Shown here: positions 1 through 8,234 of the stretch, piece by piece | Position numbering within the stretch: the first letter of the stretch is position 1 | How the letters are laid out: every line of letters begins with the position of its first letter | NCBI GenBank assembly: GCA_934096315.1 | Contig: CAKOLT010000021.1 | Location: forward strand, 1-19,545 | Direction of reading: 5' to 3' | DNA length: 19,545 nucleotides | From: an uncultured Bacilli bacterium | GTDB taxonomy: Bacteria; Bacillota_I; Bacilli_A; RF39; UBA660 | Notes under the pieces: model-generated | Seen by the model: only the letters and a program-made list of their open reading frames with translations | What the model was told of the DNA's origin: nothing | Database searches by the model: none | Position numbers and translations under genes: made by a program

Positions 1-51
1 ATCTAAGACAAAAGACACGCCTAAAATTACCTAAATATTGTAATAATAGAA

Positions 52-90
52 AAACTCGCAATCCCTTATTTCATGCGAGTATGCGAGTTT
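52..90 (-). terminator. secA terminator
   Basis: A perfect 10-bp inverted repeat, AAACTCGCAT (52-61) with ATGCGAGTTT (81-90), overlaps the secA stop codon. On the minus strand it is followed by a T-rich tract (TTTTTCTATTATT). A third copy of TGCGAGT sits in the loop (74-80), so two alternative stems are possible. Nothing coding is visible in 1-51. Confidence 0.75.
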
Positions 91-2584
91 ATTTGCCACA
101 ACATTGCTTATATTTGCGTCCTGAGCCACAAGGGCACAATTGATTTCTCCCAACCTTATCACTTTTCTTCGGAGTCCTCTTTACATCCTTACTCTCATTT
201 GTAACAGTCTTCTTAACAACTTCTTTTCTCTCTATATTATGTCTAATTTCACTCTTAAGTAAGTATACAGAAACATCCTTATTAATTTTAGCCAACATAC
301 TATCAAATAAATCATATCCCTCAAGTGTATAAGCATTAAGAGGATTCTCATTAGCATATCCACGTAACCCTATACCCTCACGTAGATGACTCATTGTACT
401 AATATGTTCCATCCAGTAACTATCTATAACACGAAGTGTAATTGCTTTTTCAAACTCATTAACAACCTCTACTGGAATATCCTTAAGTTTCTCTTCATAC
501 TCTAAAACTATTCTATTATAAATTAAATCAATAATATCATTAGGCTTTTTATCCTTAATTTCAGATAATACTACTCTATTAGTCTTAAGTAAATTCTCAT
601 TAGTACTCTCTAATATCTCACTTAAATCATTATCAGTTAAACTATTAGAATCCACCAAATGATTATTAACTATATCAGAAACATGGTTTTTAAATAAATT
701 TAAAGTACTTTCATGAATACTATCATTATCAAGTATTTCATTTCTCTTAGCATAAATAAGTTCTCTTTGATTATTCATAACATCATCATAATTAAGAAGT
801 TGTTTTCTCATATCAAAGTTATTACCTTCAACTCTTTTTTGAGCAGATTCTACACTTTTAGCAAGCATTTTATTTTGAATAGCTTGTTCTCCGGTAAAAC
901 CAAGATTAGCTAGCATACCCCTATACTTATCAGAACCAAACCTTATCATTAAATCATCTTCAAAAGATACATAAAATTGAGTAAATCCGGGATCTCCTTG
1001 TCTTCCTGCACGACCTCTTAACTGATTATCAATTCTTCTAGACTCATGTCTTTCTGTACCTAAAACGCAAAGACCTCCAAGTTCTTTAACTCCCTCTCCA
1101 AGTTTAATATCAGTTCCACGGCCTGCCATATTAGTAGCTATAGTAACTGCACCTTTTTCTCCAGCATGAGCTATAATTTCTGCCTCTCTTGCATGATTTT
1201 TAGCATTAAGTACTTCATGTTTAATTCTCTTCTTAGTTAAAAGTTTACTAATTATCTCACTAGTTTCAATAGCAATCGTACCCACTAGAACGGGCTGTCC
1301 TAAATTATGTCTTTTCTCTATTTCCTTAACAATTGCAGAGTACTTACCTTCTTTACCAGAATAAAGTAAATCCGTAGCATCCTCTCTAATTACAGGTTTA
1401 TTAGTAGGTATACTTATAACAAACATATTATAAATATTAATAAATTCTTCCTCTTCAGTTTTTGCAGTACCAGTCATACCAGACAATTTATTATACATTC
1501 TAAATAAATTTTGAAATGTAATCGTAGCAAGTGTCTTTGTCTCATTATTTATACTAACGCCTTCTTTAGCCTCAATTGCTTGATGTAATCCCTCAGAAAA
1601 AGCCCTACCTTTCATAAGTCTACCAGTAAACTGATCTACTATAATTACCTCATCATCTTGGACAACATAATCAACATCACGACTCATAAAATAATTAGCT
1701 CTTAAAGCTTGAGAAACATGATGTACTAAAGCCGTATTATTTATATCATATAAATTCTTAACATTAAAAGCTTCTTCACACTTACGACTACCTTCATCAG
1801 TTAAATTAATACTTCTAGTTTTTTCATCCTTAATATAATCAACATTTTCTTTAAGGGTCTTAACAAATAAATCACTACTAACATATAAATTATGTGATTG
1901 CATAACCCCCCCAGAAATTATAAGTGGTGTCCTAGCTTCATCAATTAATACAGAATCAACCTCATCCACAATACAGAAATTCAATTTTCGTTGTACTCTA
2001 TTTTCTTTTTTAACTACCATATTATCTCTTAGATAATCAAATCCAAGTTCGTTATTAGTAGTATAAAGTATATCACAGTTATAAGCATCTCTCTTTTCCT
2101 GTGGAGATAATTCTCTTAAATTAAGACCTACAGTTAAACCTAAAAACTTAAAGATATTACCCATCCATTCAGAGTCTCTCGTAGATAAGAATTCATTTAC
2201 TGTAACTATATGTACACCTTTTCCATCTAAAGCATTCAAGTACGCAGGTAATACCCCAGTTAAAGTTTTACCTTCACCAGTTTTCATCTCAGCAATATTA
2301 CCATAGTGAATAGCAATACCCCCAAGAAGCTGACAATAAAATGGTTTCATACCTACTACTCTTTTTGCAGCCTCTCTTGCAGTAGCAAATGCCTCAATTA
2401 AGACATCATCTAAGCTCTCTCCATCTTCTATTCTCTTTTTAAATACAAGTGTTTTAGAAGATAACTCTTTATCAGATAGCTTACTATATTCCTCATCTAA
2501 ACTATCAATAGCATCCGCTATTACTCTAAATTTTTTCAATTCTTTATATTCATTATCAAATAATTTCTTAATACTTTTAAACAT
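89..2584 (-). CDS. secA: Preprotein translocase ATPase SecA
   Basis: Motor ATPase that drives secretory preproteins through SecYEG at the inner face of the membrane. Seen: Walker A MKTGEGKT, Walker B/DEAD region DEVDSVLIDEARTP, helicase motifs TNMAGRGTDIKLG and RGRAGRQGDPG, and a C-terminal SEC-C zinc motif CPCGSGRKYKQCC that contacts SecB or ribosomes in the family. Length (about 831 residues) matches Bacillus SecA. An ATG also exists at 2593, but the ribosome site AGGAG (2594-2598) abuts it with no spacer; the ATG at 2584 lies 9 nt past it and gives the usual MFKxxKKLFD-type start, so I prefer 2584. It is divergent from the phosphodiesterase gene, stands alone, and ends in a terminator. Identity is certain; only the start is open. 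Confidence 0.97.
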   Translation of the reverse strand: MFKSIKKLFDNEYKELKKFRVIADAIDSLDEEYSKLSDKELSSKTLVFKKRIEDGESLDDVLIEAFATAREAAKRVVGMKPFYCQLLGGIAIHYGNIAEMKTGEGKTLTGVLPAYLNALDGKGVHIVTVNEFLSTRDSEWMGNIFKFLGLTVGLNLRELSPQEKRDAYNCDILYTTNNELGFDYLRDNMVVKKENRVQRKLNFCIVDEVDSVLIDEARTPLIISGGVMQSHNLYVSSDLFVKTLKENVDYIKDEKTRSINLTDEGSRKCEEAFNVKNLYDINNTALVHHVSQALRANYFMSRDVDYVVQDDEVIIVDQFTGRLMKGRAFSEGLHQAIEAKEGVSINNETKTLATITFQNLFRMYNKLSGMTGTAKTEEEEFINIYNMFVISIPTNKPVIREDATDLLYSGKEGKYSAIVKEIEKRHNLGQPVLVGTIAIETSEIISKLLTKKRIKHEVLNAKNHAREAEIIAHAGEKGAVTIATNMAGRGTDIKLGEGVKELGGLCVLGTERHESRRIDNQLRGRAGRQGDPGFTQFYVSFEDDLMIRFGSDKYRGMLANLGFTGEQAIQNKMLAKSVESAQKRVEGNNFDMRKQLLNYDDVMNNQRELIYAKRNEILDNDSIHESTLNLFKNHVSDIVNNHLVDSNSLTDNDLSEILESTNENLLKTNRVVLSEIKDKKPNDIIDLIYNRIVLEYEEKLKDIPVEVVNEFEKAITLRVIDSYWMEHISTMSHLREGIGLRGYANENPLNAYTLEGYDLFDSMLAKINKDVSVYLLKSEIRHNIERKEVVKKTVTNESKDVKRTPKKSDKVGRNQLCPCGSGRKYKQCCGK

Positions 2585-2686
2585 ATCATTCATCTCCTAA
2601 ACAATATAATAACATTAAATAGCAAAAATTACTAGTATTTTAAGTAAATTTTCTTCTTATTTTGTACTTTTTTCATATATTTAACT

Positions 2687-3304
2687 ATGAATAAATTAAT
2701 TGCCCATCGTGGTCTAGTTACAAAACACATAAAAGAAAATACCTATTTAAGCATTAAAAATGCTTTATATAGTCCAAATTTTGCAGGAGCAGAGTTTGAT
2801 ATAAGACTAACCAAAGACAAAAACTTAGTACTAATGCATGACTCTAGTATATTAAGAGTAACAAACAACATGGGAAACATTGAAAACATGACTCTAGAAG
2901 AAATTAGAAAACATAACTACACAGGAAGTCTTAGACAAAAAATACCTACATTAAAACAAATACTGGATATAAACTCTAACAAAATTTTCTTAATTGAAAT
3001 AAAAGTTAAAAATAATGCAAAGAAAATAGCAGAAGCTCTAATGACCACTATTAAACAGTATAATAAAAATATATATATAATTTCCTTCAATAAAAAAGTT
3101 TTAAACATCCTAAAAAGATACCCTAACCATCCCCCTCTTGGACTCATAAGTGTATTTAAATGGCAAATAACAAATAAGTTTGACTTCTACTGTATTAGAC
3201 AGTTACATGCAAATACTAAACTACTAAATAAAAAGAAAAAAGTATTTATATGGGGTCTAATTAAAAACCCAAATAATAAATACTATACTATAATAGATTG
3301 CTAA
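2687..3304 (+). CDS. Glycerophosphodiester phosphodiesterase-family protein, short form
   Basis: Predicted cytoplasmic GDPD-family TIM-barrel enzyme, which in the family hydrolyses glycerophosphodiesters to glycerol-3-phosphate and an alcohol. Seen in order: HRG (7-9), ENT (17-19), the metal-binding EFD (36-38), catalytic HD (51-52), IPTL (86-89) and IEIK (103-106). There is no secretion signal. At 205 residues it is shorter than the usual ~240: the end reaches the VFIWGLIKN strand but lacks the closing GVDGIITDxP-type segment. No clear ribosome site precedes the ATG; a TATATT at 2676-2681 would place transcription start at or next to the ATG, so the message may be leaderless. Its stop overlaps the convergent kinase stop by 4 bases. 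The family is well supported; the substrate is not known. Confidence 0.85.
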   Translation: MNKLIAHRGLVTKHIKENTYLSIKNALYSPNFAGAEFDIRLTKDKNLVLMHDSSILRVTNNMGNIENMTLEEIRKHNYTGSLRQKIPTLKQILDINSNKIFLIEIKVKNNAKKIAEALMTTIKQYNKNIYIISFNKKVLNILKRYPNHPPLGLISVFKWQITNKFDFYCIRQLHANTKLLNKKKKVFIWGLIKNPNNKYYTIIDC

Positions 3305-4677
3305 TCTCTTTTAATACTAACCCAAAACCTACTACCTTCATTCTCTTTAGTATCTACTCCATAATCAAACTTATGATTTTCACAAATAGTCTTAACTATA
3401 GAAAGACCTATACCACTTCCAACATGACTCCTTTTATACTTCTTATCAATCTTATAATACTTATCCCATATATGATTAACTTCTTCCTTCTTAATACCTA
3501 TACCAGTATCTCTAACACTAAGTATAACATTCTTCTTATGAATTTCTAATTCAATATATATTTTCTTATCATTACCAGTATATATAATTGCATTATTTAT
3601 TAAATTGTATATAACCTGTTGCATTCTTTTCTTATCTGCAAGTACCATAACAATCTTTTTATTATTATATATAAACGAATAACCATCATCTTTATAAATA
3701 TCATACCTAGTAAGTATATTCTTAATTAAATCATCTAAATCAAAACTCTCTATTTCTAACTCTTCAGCACCCGCCTGAAGTCTAGATAAAGACAAAATAT
3801 CATTAACTAAAACATTAAGACGATCAACTTCCATAATAATAACATTAAGATTAGCATTTCTCTTTTCAGGATTATTATAAGTAATATCTCTAACCATCTC
3901 AGCATAAGCCTTAATCATTGTAAGCGGAGTTTTAATATCATGACTAACATTAGCTAAAAATTCCCTCCTGATAGTCTCTGTTTTAGATAACTCTTTCGCT
4001 GTCTCATTCAAAGTATCCTCAAGCCTACATATTTCATAAATTCCATCATTACTAACAAAATCTATATCATAACATCCCTTTTTAAGAAGTTCTGCCTTTC
4101 TTGTAATATCAATAATAGGTTTCGATATCTTTCTATAAATAAAATAGCCCATAAATAAAGATAAAAGTAAAATAACAAGAGTAACTATTATAAGCTGATT
4201 ATTAAGAATAACTAAAGTATTTTCTAATATCTCTAGAGAAGCACTAACAAAAACATAATTATTATCTAACTTAATAGCCTTAACTATTGTCTTATTCTTA
4301 TACTTAGTATTAGTAAACTCAAAACTTGACTTATGGACATTATCCATAATAAAATCAGTCTTAAATTTATTATATAACTCCCCATAAGTACGACACCCTT
4401 TAGAAGTGTATCCTAAATTAAACGAACTACCACTTGTTACAAGTTCTATACAAACATCATTCTTATAAGCAATATCATCTATATAATTCTTTAAACTAGC
4501 AGTATCATATCCACTTATTTCTCTAACAGTATTATTTAAATTATGTTTAACCCCAATTTCATAATGAAATTTTAGAAAAAGCACCTGAAAAGCCCATAAA
4601 AATAGTAGTATAAGAAGGGAAAATATGGATAAATATATCCATATATTAACAGCTATCTTATTTGCCCTTGATTTCAA
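3301..4677 (-). CDS. Sensor histidine kinase of OmpR-type two-component system
   Basis: Membrane sensor kinase of 458 residues. Membrane segments at about 12-34 and 158-180 enclose an extracytoplasmic sensing domain of about 120 residues with two cysteines (76 and 95). A HAMP linker follows (about 181-235), then the HisKA H-box SHDIKTPLT with the phospho-accepting His246, the N-box NLINNAI (358-364), DTGIGI (390-395) and GSGIGLSIV (420-428). All catalytic motifs are intact. The start is a TTG at 4677 inside the end of the response-regulator gene (20-nt overlap), with AGG about 8 nt upstream; no better in-frame start is near, so translational coupling is likely. It is the last gene of the phosphoketolase operon. 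The signal sensed is not deducible. Confidence 0.95.
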   Translation of the reverse strand: MKSRANKIAVNIWIYLSIFSLLILLFLWAFQVLFLKFHYEIGVKHNLNNTVREISGYDTASLKNYIDDIAYKNDVCIELVTSGSSFNLGYTSKGCRTYGELYNKFKTDFIMDNVHKSSFEFTNTKYKNKTIVKAIKLDNNYVFVSASLEILENTLVILNNQLIIVTLVILLLSLFMGYFIYRKISKPIIDITRKAELLKKGCYDIDFVSNDGIYEICRLEDTLNETAKELSKTETIRREFLANVSHDIKTPLTMIKAYAEMVRDITYNNPEKRNANLNVIIMEVDRLNVLVNDILSLSRLQAGAEELEIESFDLDDLIKNILTRYDIYKDDGYSFIYNNKKIVMVLADKKRMQQVIYNLINNAIIYTGNDKKIYIELEIHKKNVILSVRDTGIGIKKEEVNHIWDKYYKIDKKYKRSHVGSGIGLSIVKTICENHKFDYGVDTKENEGSRFWVSIKRD

Positions 4678-5323
4678 ACTTATAACCTACCCTTCGAACT
4701 GTAACTATCAAATTCCTATACTTACCTAAACTATTTCTAAGCATTTTAATATGAGTATCAATAGTCCTGTCATCACCATAATAATCATATCCCCATACAT
4801 TTCTTAAAAGTTGTTCCCTAGATAAAGCGATATTTTGATTAACTATGAAAAACTCCAGTAACTCATACTCTTTTGGGGTCATTTTAAGTTCCTTATCACC
4901 AATCTTAACAACATGACCAAGATAATCTACAGAAAGATCCTTATATTTAAATATATCCCTCTTATTATTATTCCTATTATAAACTGCTTTAATCCTTGCC
5001 ATTAATTCTTTTGGGCTAAAAGGCTTAGTTACATAATCATCTATTCCTAAATCAAAACCAAGTAACTTATCATATTCTTCTCCTCTCGCCGACAGAACAA
5101 TAATTGGAATATTCTTCTCTTCCCTAATCTCTTTAATAGCACTATACCCATCTAAACGAGGCATCATAATATCCATAATGATAACATCTACATCTTTATT
5201 TTTAACTATATCTAAAGCCTCTAACCCATTAGAAGCCTCCATAACATTATAACCCTCTAAACTACCATACTCCCTAATTACCTCTCTAATACATACTTCA
5301 TCATCTACTATAAGTAAATTCAT
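4658..5323 (-). CDS. OmpR/PhoB-family response regulator
   Basis: Two-domain transcription regulator paired with the adjoining kinase. The receiver begins LLIVDDE, the phospho-acceptor is Asp51 in IIMDIMMP, followed by the LSAR switch region and the KPFSPKEL lysine. The C-terminal winged helix (about 130-221) has DRTIDTHIKMLRNSLG and TVRRVGYKF, diagnostic of the OmpR/PhoB class. A GTG at 5335 is also open, but AAGGTGG at 5333-5339 is properly spaced only from the ATG at 5323, giving 221 residues. A 50-bp gap separates it from the gene upstream and contains a pair of 7-bp direct repeats with 11-bp pitch, suggesting self-regulation. All key residues are present. Confidence 0.96.
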   Translation of the reverse strand: MNLLIVDDEVCIREVIREYGSLEGYNVMEASNGLEALDIVKNKDVDVIIMDIMMPRLDGYSAIKEIREEKNIPIIVLSARGEEYDKLLGFDLGIDDYVTKPFSPKELMARIKAVYNRNNNKRDIFKYKDLSVDYLGHVVKIGDKELKMTPKEYELLEFFIVNQNIALSREQLLRNVWGYDYYGDDRTIDTHIKMLRNSLGKYRNLIVTVRRVGYKFEIKGK

Positions 5324-5351
5324 AACACCACCCACCTTAAAAATACATCAT

Positions 5352-5369
5352 AATTGTGTGTAAATTGTG
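5352..5369 (-). promoter_or_regulatory. Candidate response-regulator box, two direct repeats
   Basis: AATTGTG occurs at 5352-5358 and again at 5363-5369, exactly 11 bp apart, 29 bp upstream of the regulator start. OmpR/PhoB-type proteins bind tandem direct repeats of 11-bp pitch, so this is a plausible autoregulatory site. Inferred from pattern and position only. Confidence 0.4.
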
Positions 5370-5373
5370 AAAT

Positions 5374-5694
5374 TTATAAAATAACTTCAAATTTACCCCC
5401 AATTTCAATATCAAAATACTTCGGAGGAAGAATAATAGCCCTTGTAGCACTCTTATTTTCAACAACCGTATTAGGATGCATATCCAAAACATATTCTACA
5501 ATAACATAATCATCATCAACAAGAGCAACATCCGTTCTCTGAAGAGCAAGTAATGAAGAATATCTATAACACTCATTAACAATAATCCCAAAATATAACT
5601 CTTCTACCCTATAACACATAGGCATTGAAAGATCTGTATCTCTAGCAGCTATTTCCTTACCATTATATATAAGTTTTATTTCTTCCACCTCCAA
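5374..5694 (-). CDS. Small DUF192-like protein
   Basis: A protein of 106 residues with no signal peptide or membrane span. The C-terminal half (DVALVDDDYVIVEYVLDMHPNT, then ATRAIILPPKYF and IGGKFEV) has the strand order of the DUF192 family, whose function is not well defined; this is a weak pattern match, not a firm assignment. It overlaps the phosphoketolase 3' end by 19 nt and precedes the response regulator, so it belongs to that operon. The start is uncertain: a TTG at 5694 has GAGGT about 6 nt upstream. A second strong site, GGAGGTGG (5684-5691), lies just ahead of an ATA codon that overlaps the phosphoketolase TAA as ATAA, so a rare AUA start is possible. Confidence 0.75.
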   Translation of the reverse strand: MEVEEIKLIYNGKEIAARDTDLSMPMCYRVEELYFGIIVNECYRYSSLLALQRTDVALVDDDYVIVEYVLDMHPNTVVENKSATRAIILPPKYFDIEIGGKFEVIL

Positions 5695-7994
5695 GATAAT
5701 ACCTCAGGTATATCTTTTCCATATTTAGATATATATGACTCATGAAGTTTAAGCTTATCCTTGCATAAATTAATAACAGCATCCCTACGTGAAGCAAGAA
5801 AATCAAGCCTCTCAAGAGTATCTATAACTAAATTATATCTATCAATCTTATTTTGAACTCTCATATCAAAAGCAGTAGTAATTGTTCCCTCTTCTAAATA
5901 TCCGTGGACATGCATATCCTGATTATTTCTTTTATAAGTTAACTGATGAATTAAGTTAGGATAACCATGGAAAGCAAATATAATTGGTTTATCCTTAGTA
6001 AACAAACTATCATATTCAAAATCTGTAAGACCATGAGGATGTTTACTATTAGACTCTAACTTCATTAAATCTACAACATTAACTACTCTTATTCTAACTT
6101 CTGGAAAATACTCTCTAATAATACTAGTACATGCAAGAATCTCTATAGTAGGAGTATCCCCACAACAAGCAAGAACTACATCAACACCATCACTATCATT
6201 TGAAGCAAACTCCCACTTACCTATACCCTTTTCGCAGTGGATACTAGCTTCTTCAACACTAAGCCACTGGTAATGAGGATGTTTACTAGCTACAATTACA
6301 TTAATATAATTCTTACTTTGTAAAATATGACTACCACAAGACAATAAACAATTAGCATCTGGTGGTAAATATATTCTAATAATATCTGCCTTCTTAGTAA
6401 CTATATGATTAAGAAAACCTGGATCTTGATGGGTATAACCATTATGATCTTGCTGCCAAACATGAGAAGTTAAAAGAAAATTAAGTGAAGAAATAGGCTT
6501 CCTCCAAGATAACTCCTTAGTAACCTTAAGCCATTTAGCATGCTGACTAGCCATAGAATCAATAATCCTAATAAAAGCCTCATAACTACTAAAAATACCA
6601 TGTCTACCTGATAAAATATAACCTTCAAGCATTCCCTCACATACATGCTCTGACAATACAGAATCAATAATCCTGCCAGAAGGAGAAAGATATTCATCAG
6701 TATTATATATTTCACAGTTCCACTGTCTACTTGTAGACTCAAATACAAAATTTAAACGATTAGATAACGCTTCATCTGGACAAAATATACGAAAATTATC
6801 TGGATTATTTACTACAACATCCCTTAAAAACTTTCCTAATTCCATGGTATCTTGACAAACTGTTTTACCACGAATAACATTTATACCATACTCTTTAAAA
6901 TCTGGAACAACTAAATCCTTTAATAGCAAGCCCCCATTAGTAACTGGATTCTCACCCATTCTCCTACCTTCTTCAGGAATTAACTCTTGAAGTTCTTTTA
7001 TTAAGGTACCATTTTCATCAAATAACTCTTCTGGTTTATAACTCCTAAGCCACTTTTCTAATAATTCCAAACTATTAACCGCTTCTGACATAACAATAGG
7101 AACTTGATGGCTCCTGAAAGATCCTTCAACAATTTTACCATTAAACTCTTTTGGACCCGTCCATCCCTTCTTTGTTTTAAGAATAATAAAGGGAAGTTTC
7201 TTATTAATTCCTCTTTTATAAGAAATAATATCATTAACAGCATTATCTAAAATTAAAGCCATCTTATTATGTAAAATATCCTCACTAATACCAGATACTA
7301 CATATGGTTTATAACCACATCCCTTAAAATAACAAACAAGTTCCTCTTCACTTATTCTTGAAAGTATTGTAGGATTTGCAATTTTGTAACCATTTAAGTG
7401 AAGTATTGGAAGAACTACACCATCTTTCTTATGATTTAATATTTTATTAAGGTGTAAACTTGCACAAAGTGGTCCAGTCTCTGCTTCTCCATCCCCAATA
7501 ACTGTAGCAGCTATCACATCTGGATTATCTAAAACAGCCCCATATGCATGTGAAAGACTATAACCAAGTTCTCCACCTTCATTTATAGAACCCGGAGTCT
7601 CCGGTGCAGCATGACTACTTATTCCTTTAGGAAAACTAAACTGTTTACAAAGTATTTTTAATCCCTTTTCATCATAACCAACATGAGGATATATCTTACT
7701 ATATGTACCCTCAAGATAAGTATTTGCAACAACGGCATTACCACCATGACCTGGTCCAGAAATATAAAACATATTAAGATTATACTTTTTAATAATTCTA
7801 TTTAAATGTAAATAAACAAAATTCTGTCCTGGAACCGTCCCAAAGTGTCCAACCACATGGGGCTTAATATCTGTAATCTCTAATTTTCTTCTTAAAAGAG
7901 GATTATCCATCAAATACATTTGTGCTGCTCCTAAATAATTTAAGGCTCTAAAGTATTTCTTCATTTTATCTAATTCATATTCATTAATATACAT
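5676..7994 (-). CDS. xfp: Xylulose-5-phosphate / fructose-6-phosphate phosphoketolase
   Basis: Thiamine-diphosphate enzyme that cleaves xylulose-5-phosphate (and in many members fructose-6-phosphate) with phosphate to give acetyl phosphate plus glyceraldehyde-3-phosphate or erythrose-4-phosphate; it is the key step of the phosphoketolase pathway and feeds ATP and acetate formation. Seen: GHFGTVPGQNF, GPGHGGNAVVANTYLEG, ETPGSINEGGELGYSLSHA, the ThDP/Mg motif GDGEAETGP, and the central HVWQQDHNGYTHQDPG stretch typical of the family. About 772 residues, near full family length. The ATG at 7994 is chosen over 8012: it has GGAAAGGG at good spacing, and the promoter at 8020-8048 would start transcription at about 8013, too late for the upstream ATG. 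First gene of an operon with the DUF192-like protein and the two-component pair. Whether it is bifunctional cannot be read from sequence. Confidence 0.97.
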   Translation of the reverse strand: MYINEYELDKMKKYFRALNYLGAAQMYLMDNPLLRRKLEITDIKPHVVGHFGTVPGQNFVYLHLNRIIKKYNLNMFYISGPGHGGNAVVANTYLEGTYSKIYPHVGYDEKGLKILCKQFSFPKGISSHAAPETPGSINEGGELGYSLSHAYGAVLDNPDVIAATVIGDGEAETGPLCASLHLNKILNHKKDGVVLPILHLNGYKIANPTILSRISEEELVCYFKGCGYKPYVVSGISEDILHNKMALILDNAVNDIISYKRGINKKLPFIILKTKKGWTGPKEFNGKIVEGSFRSHQVPIVMSEAVNSLELLEKWLRSYKPEELFDENGTLIKELQELIPEEGRRMGENPVTNGGLLLKDLVVPDFKEYGINVIRGKTVCQDTMELGKFLRDVVVNNPDNFRIFCPDEALSNRLNFVFESTSRQWNCEIYNTDEYLSPSGRIIDSVLSEHVCEGMLEGYILSGRHGIFSSYEAFIRIIDSMASQHAKWLKVTKELSWRKPISSLNFLLTSHVWQQDHNGYTHQDPGFLNHIVTKKADIIRIYLPPDANCLLSCGSHILQSKNYINVIVASKHPHYQWLSVEEASIHCEKGIGKWEFASNDSDGVDVVLACCGDTPTIEILACTSIIREYFPEVRIRVVNVVDLMKLESNSKHPHGLTDFEYDSLFTKDKPIIFAFHGYPNLIHQLTYKRNNQDMHVHGYLEEGTITTAFDMRVQNKIDRYNLVIDTLERLDFLASRRDAVINLCKDKLKLHESYISKYGKDIPEVLSWRWKK

Positions 7995-8019
7995 TCTACC
8001 AACCCTTTCCATTATCTAT

Positions 8020-8048
8020 ATTGTATCAAACTTTTAACAAAATGTCAT
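8020..8048 (-). promoter_or_regulatory. Promoter of the phosphoketolase operon
   Basis: On the minus strand ATGACA (8043-8048), a 17-bp spacer and TACAAT (8020-8025) form a good sigma-A promoter. The predicted start near 8013 leaves a leader of about 19 nt to the ATG at 7994. Confidence 0.65.
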
Positions 8049-8096
8049 TAAAATTTAAAAAACTTAAAATTTTTTTAAAAAATTTCAAAAAACATC

Positions 8097-8125
8097 TTGA
8101 TATTTTTAAAAATAACTGGTATAAT
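8097..8125 (+). promoter_or_regulatory. Strong extended -10 promoter for small RNA
   Basis: TTGATA (8097-8102), a 17-bp spacer and TATAAT (8120-8125) preceded by TG at 8117-8118: near consensus with an extended -10. A 14-bp dyad, ATGTAC-TT-GTACAT (8124-8137), overlaps the -10 end and the start point and could be an operator. No plus-strand gene follows before the terminator at 8232. Confidence 0.75.
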
Positions 8126-8131
8126 GTACTT

Positions 8132-8234
8132 GTACATATGATTAAATTTCCTAAAAATTTCTCGCCTGCGGATTAGTGCGAGTAATAAATTATTCCGCAA
8201 AAAGACTTTGAAATCAATTTTCAAAGTCTTTTAT
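8132..8234 (+). ncRNA. Putative ~100-nt small RNA with H-type pseudoknot
   Basis: A transcription unit bounded by the strong promoter at 8097-8125 and a 14-bp terminator hairpin (8200-8232). Inside, CTCGC (8161-8165) pairs with GCGAG (8178-8182), and TGCGGA in that loop (8167-8172) pairs with TCCGCA (8194-8199). The two helices interlock as an H-type pseudoknot joined by an A/T-rich loop of 11 nt. The layout resembles small pseudoknot riboswitches such as preQ1, but the bases do not match a consensus I know, and the next downstream gene is on the opposite strand, so a trans-acting RNA is more likely. A 12-codon ORF (8138-8176) lacks a ribosome site. Not matched to any known family. Confidence 0.55.
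8200..8232. terminator. Bidirectional terminator
   Basis: AAAAGACTTTGAAA (8200-8213) and its exact complement (8219-8232), loop of 5 nt. T runs occur on both strands, so it can end the plus-strand small RNA and the minus-strand permease gene, whose stop is at 8234-8236. Confidence 0.85.

Noticed and set aside
1..51. End of a gene at the left edge
   Set aside because: AT-rich DNA after the secA terminator with no readable frame or motif.
8138..8176. 12-codon ORF in the small RNA
   Set aside because: No ribosome site; its stop falls inside the first pseudoknot helix.
74..8183. Base pairing between the small RNA (TGCGAGT, 8177-8183) and the secA 3' end (ACTCGCA)
   Set aside because: Only 7 nt, and both copies are explained by local hairpins; chance is likely.
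8161..8199. preQ1-type riboswitch
   Set aside because: The pseudoknot layout is similar, but stem and loop bases do not match the consensus I know and no same-strand gene follows.
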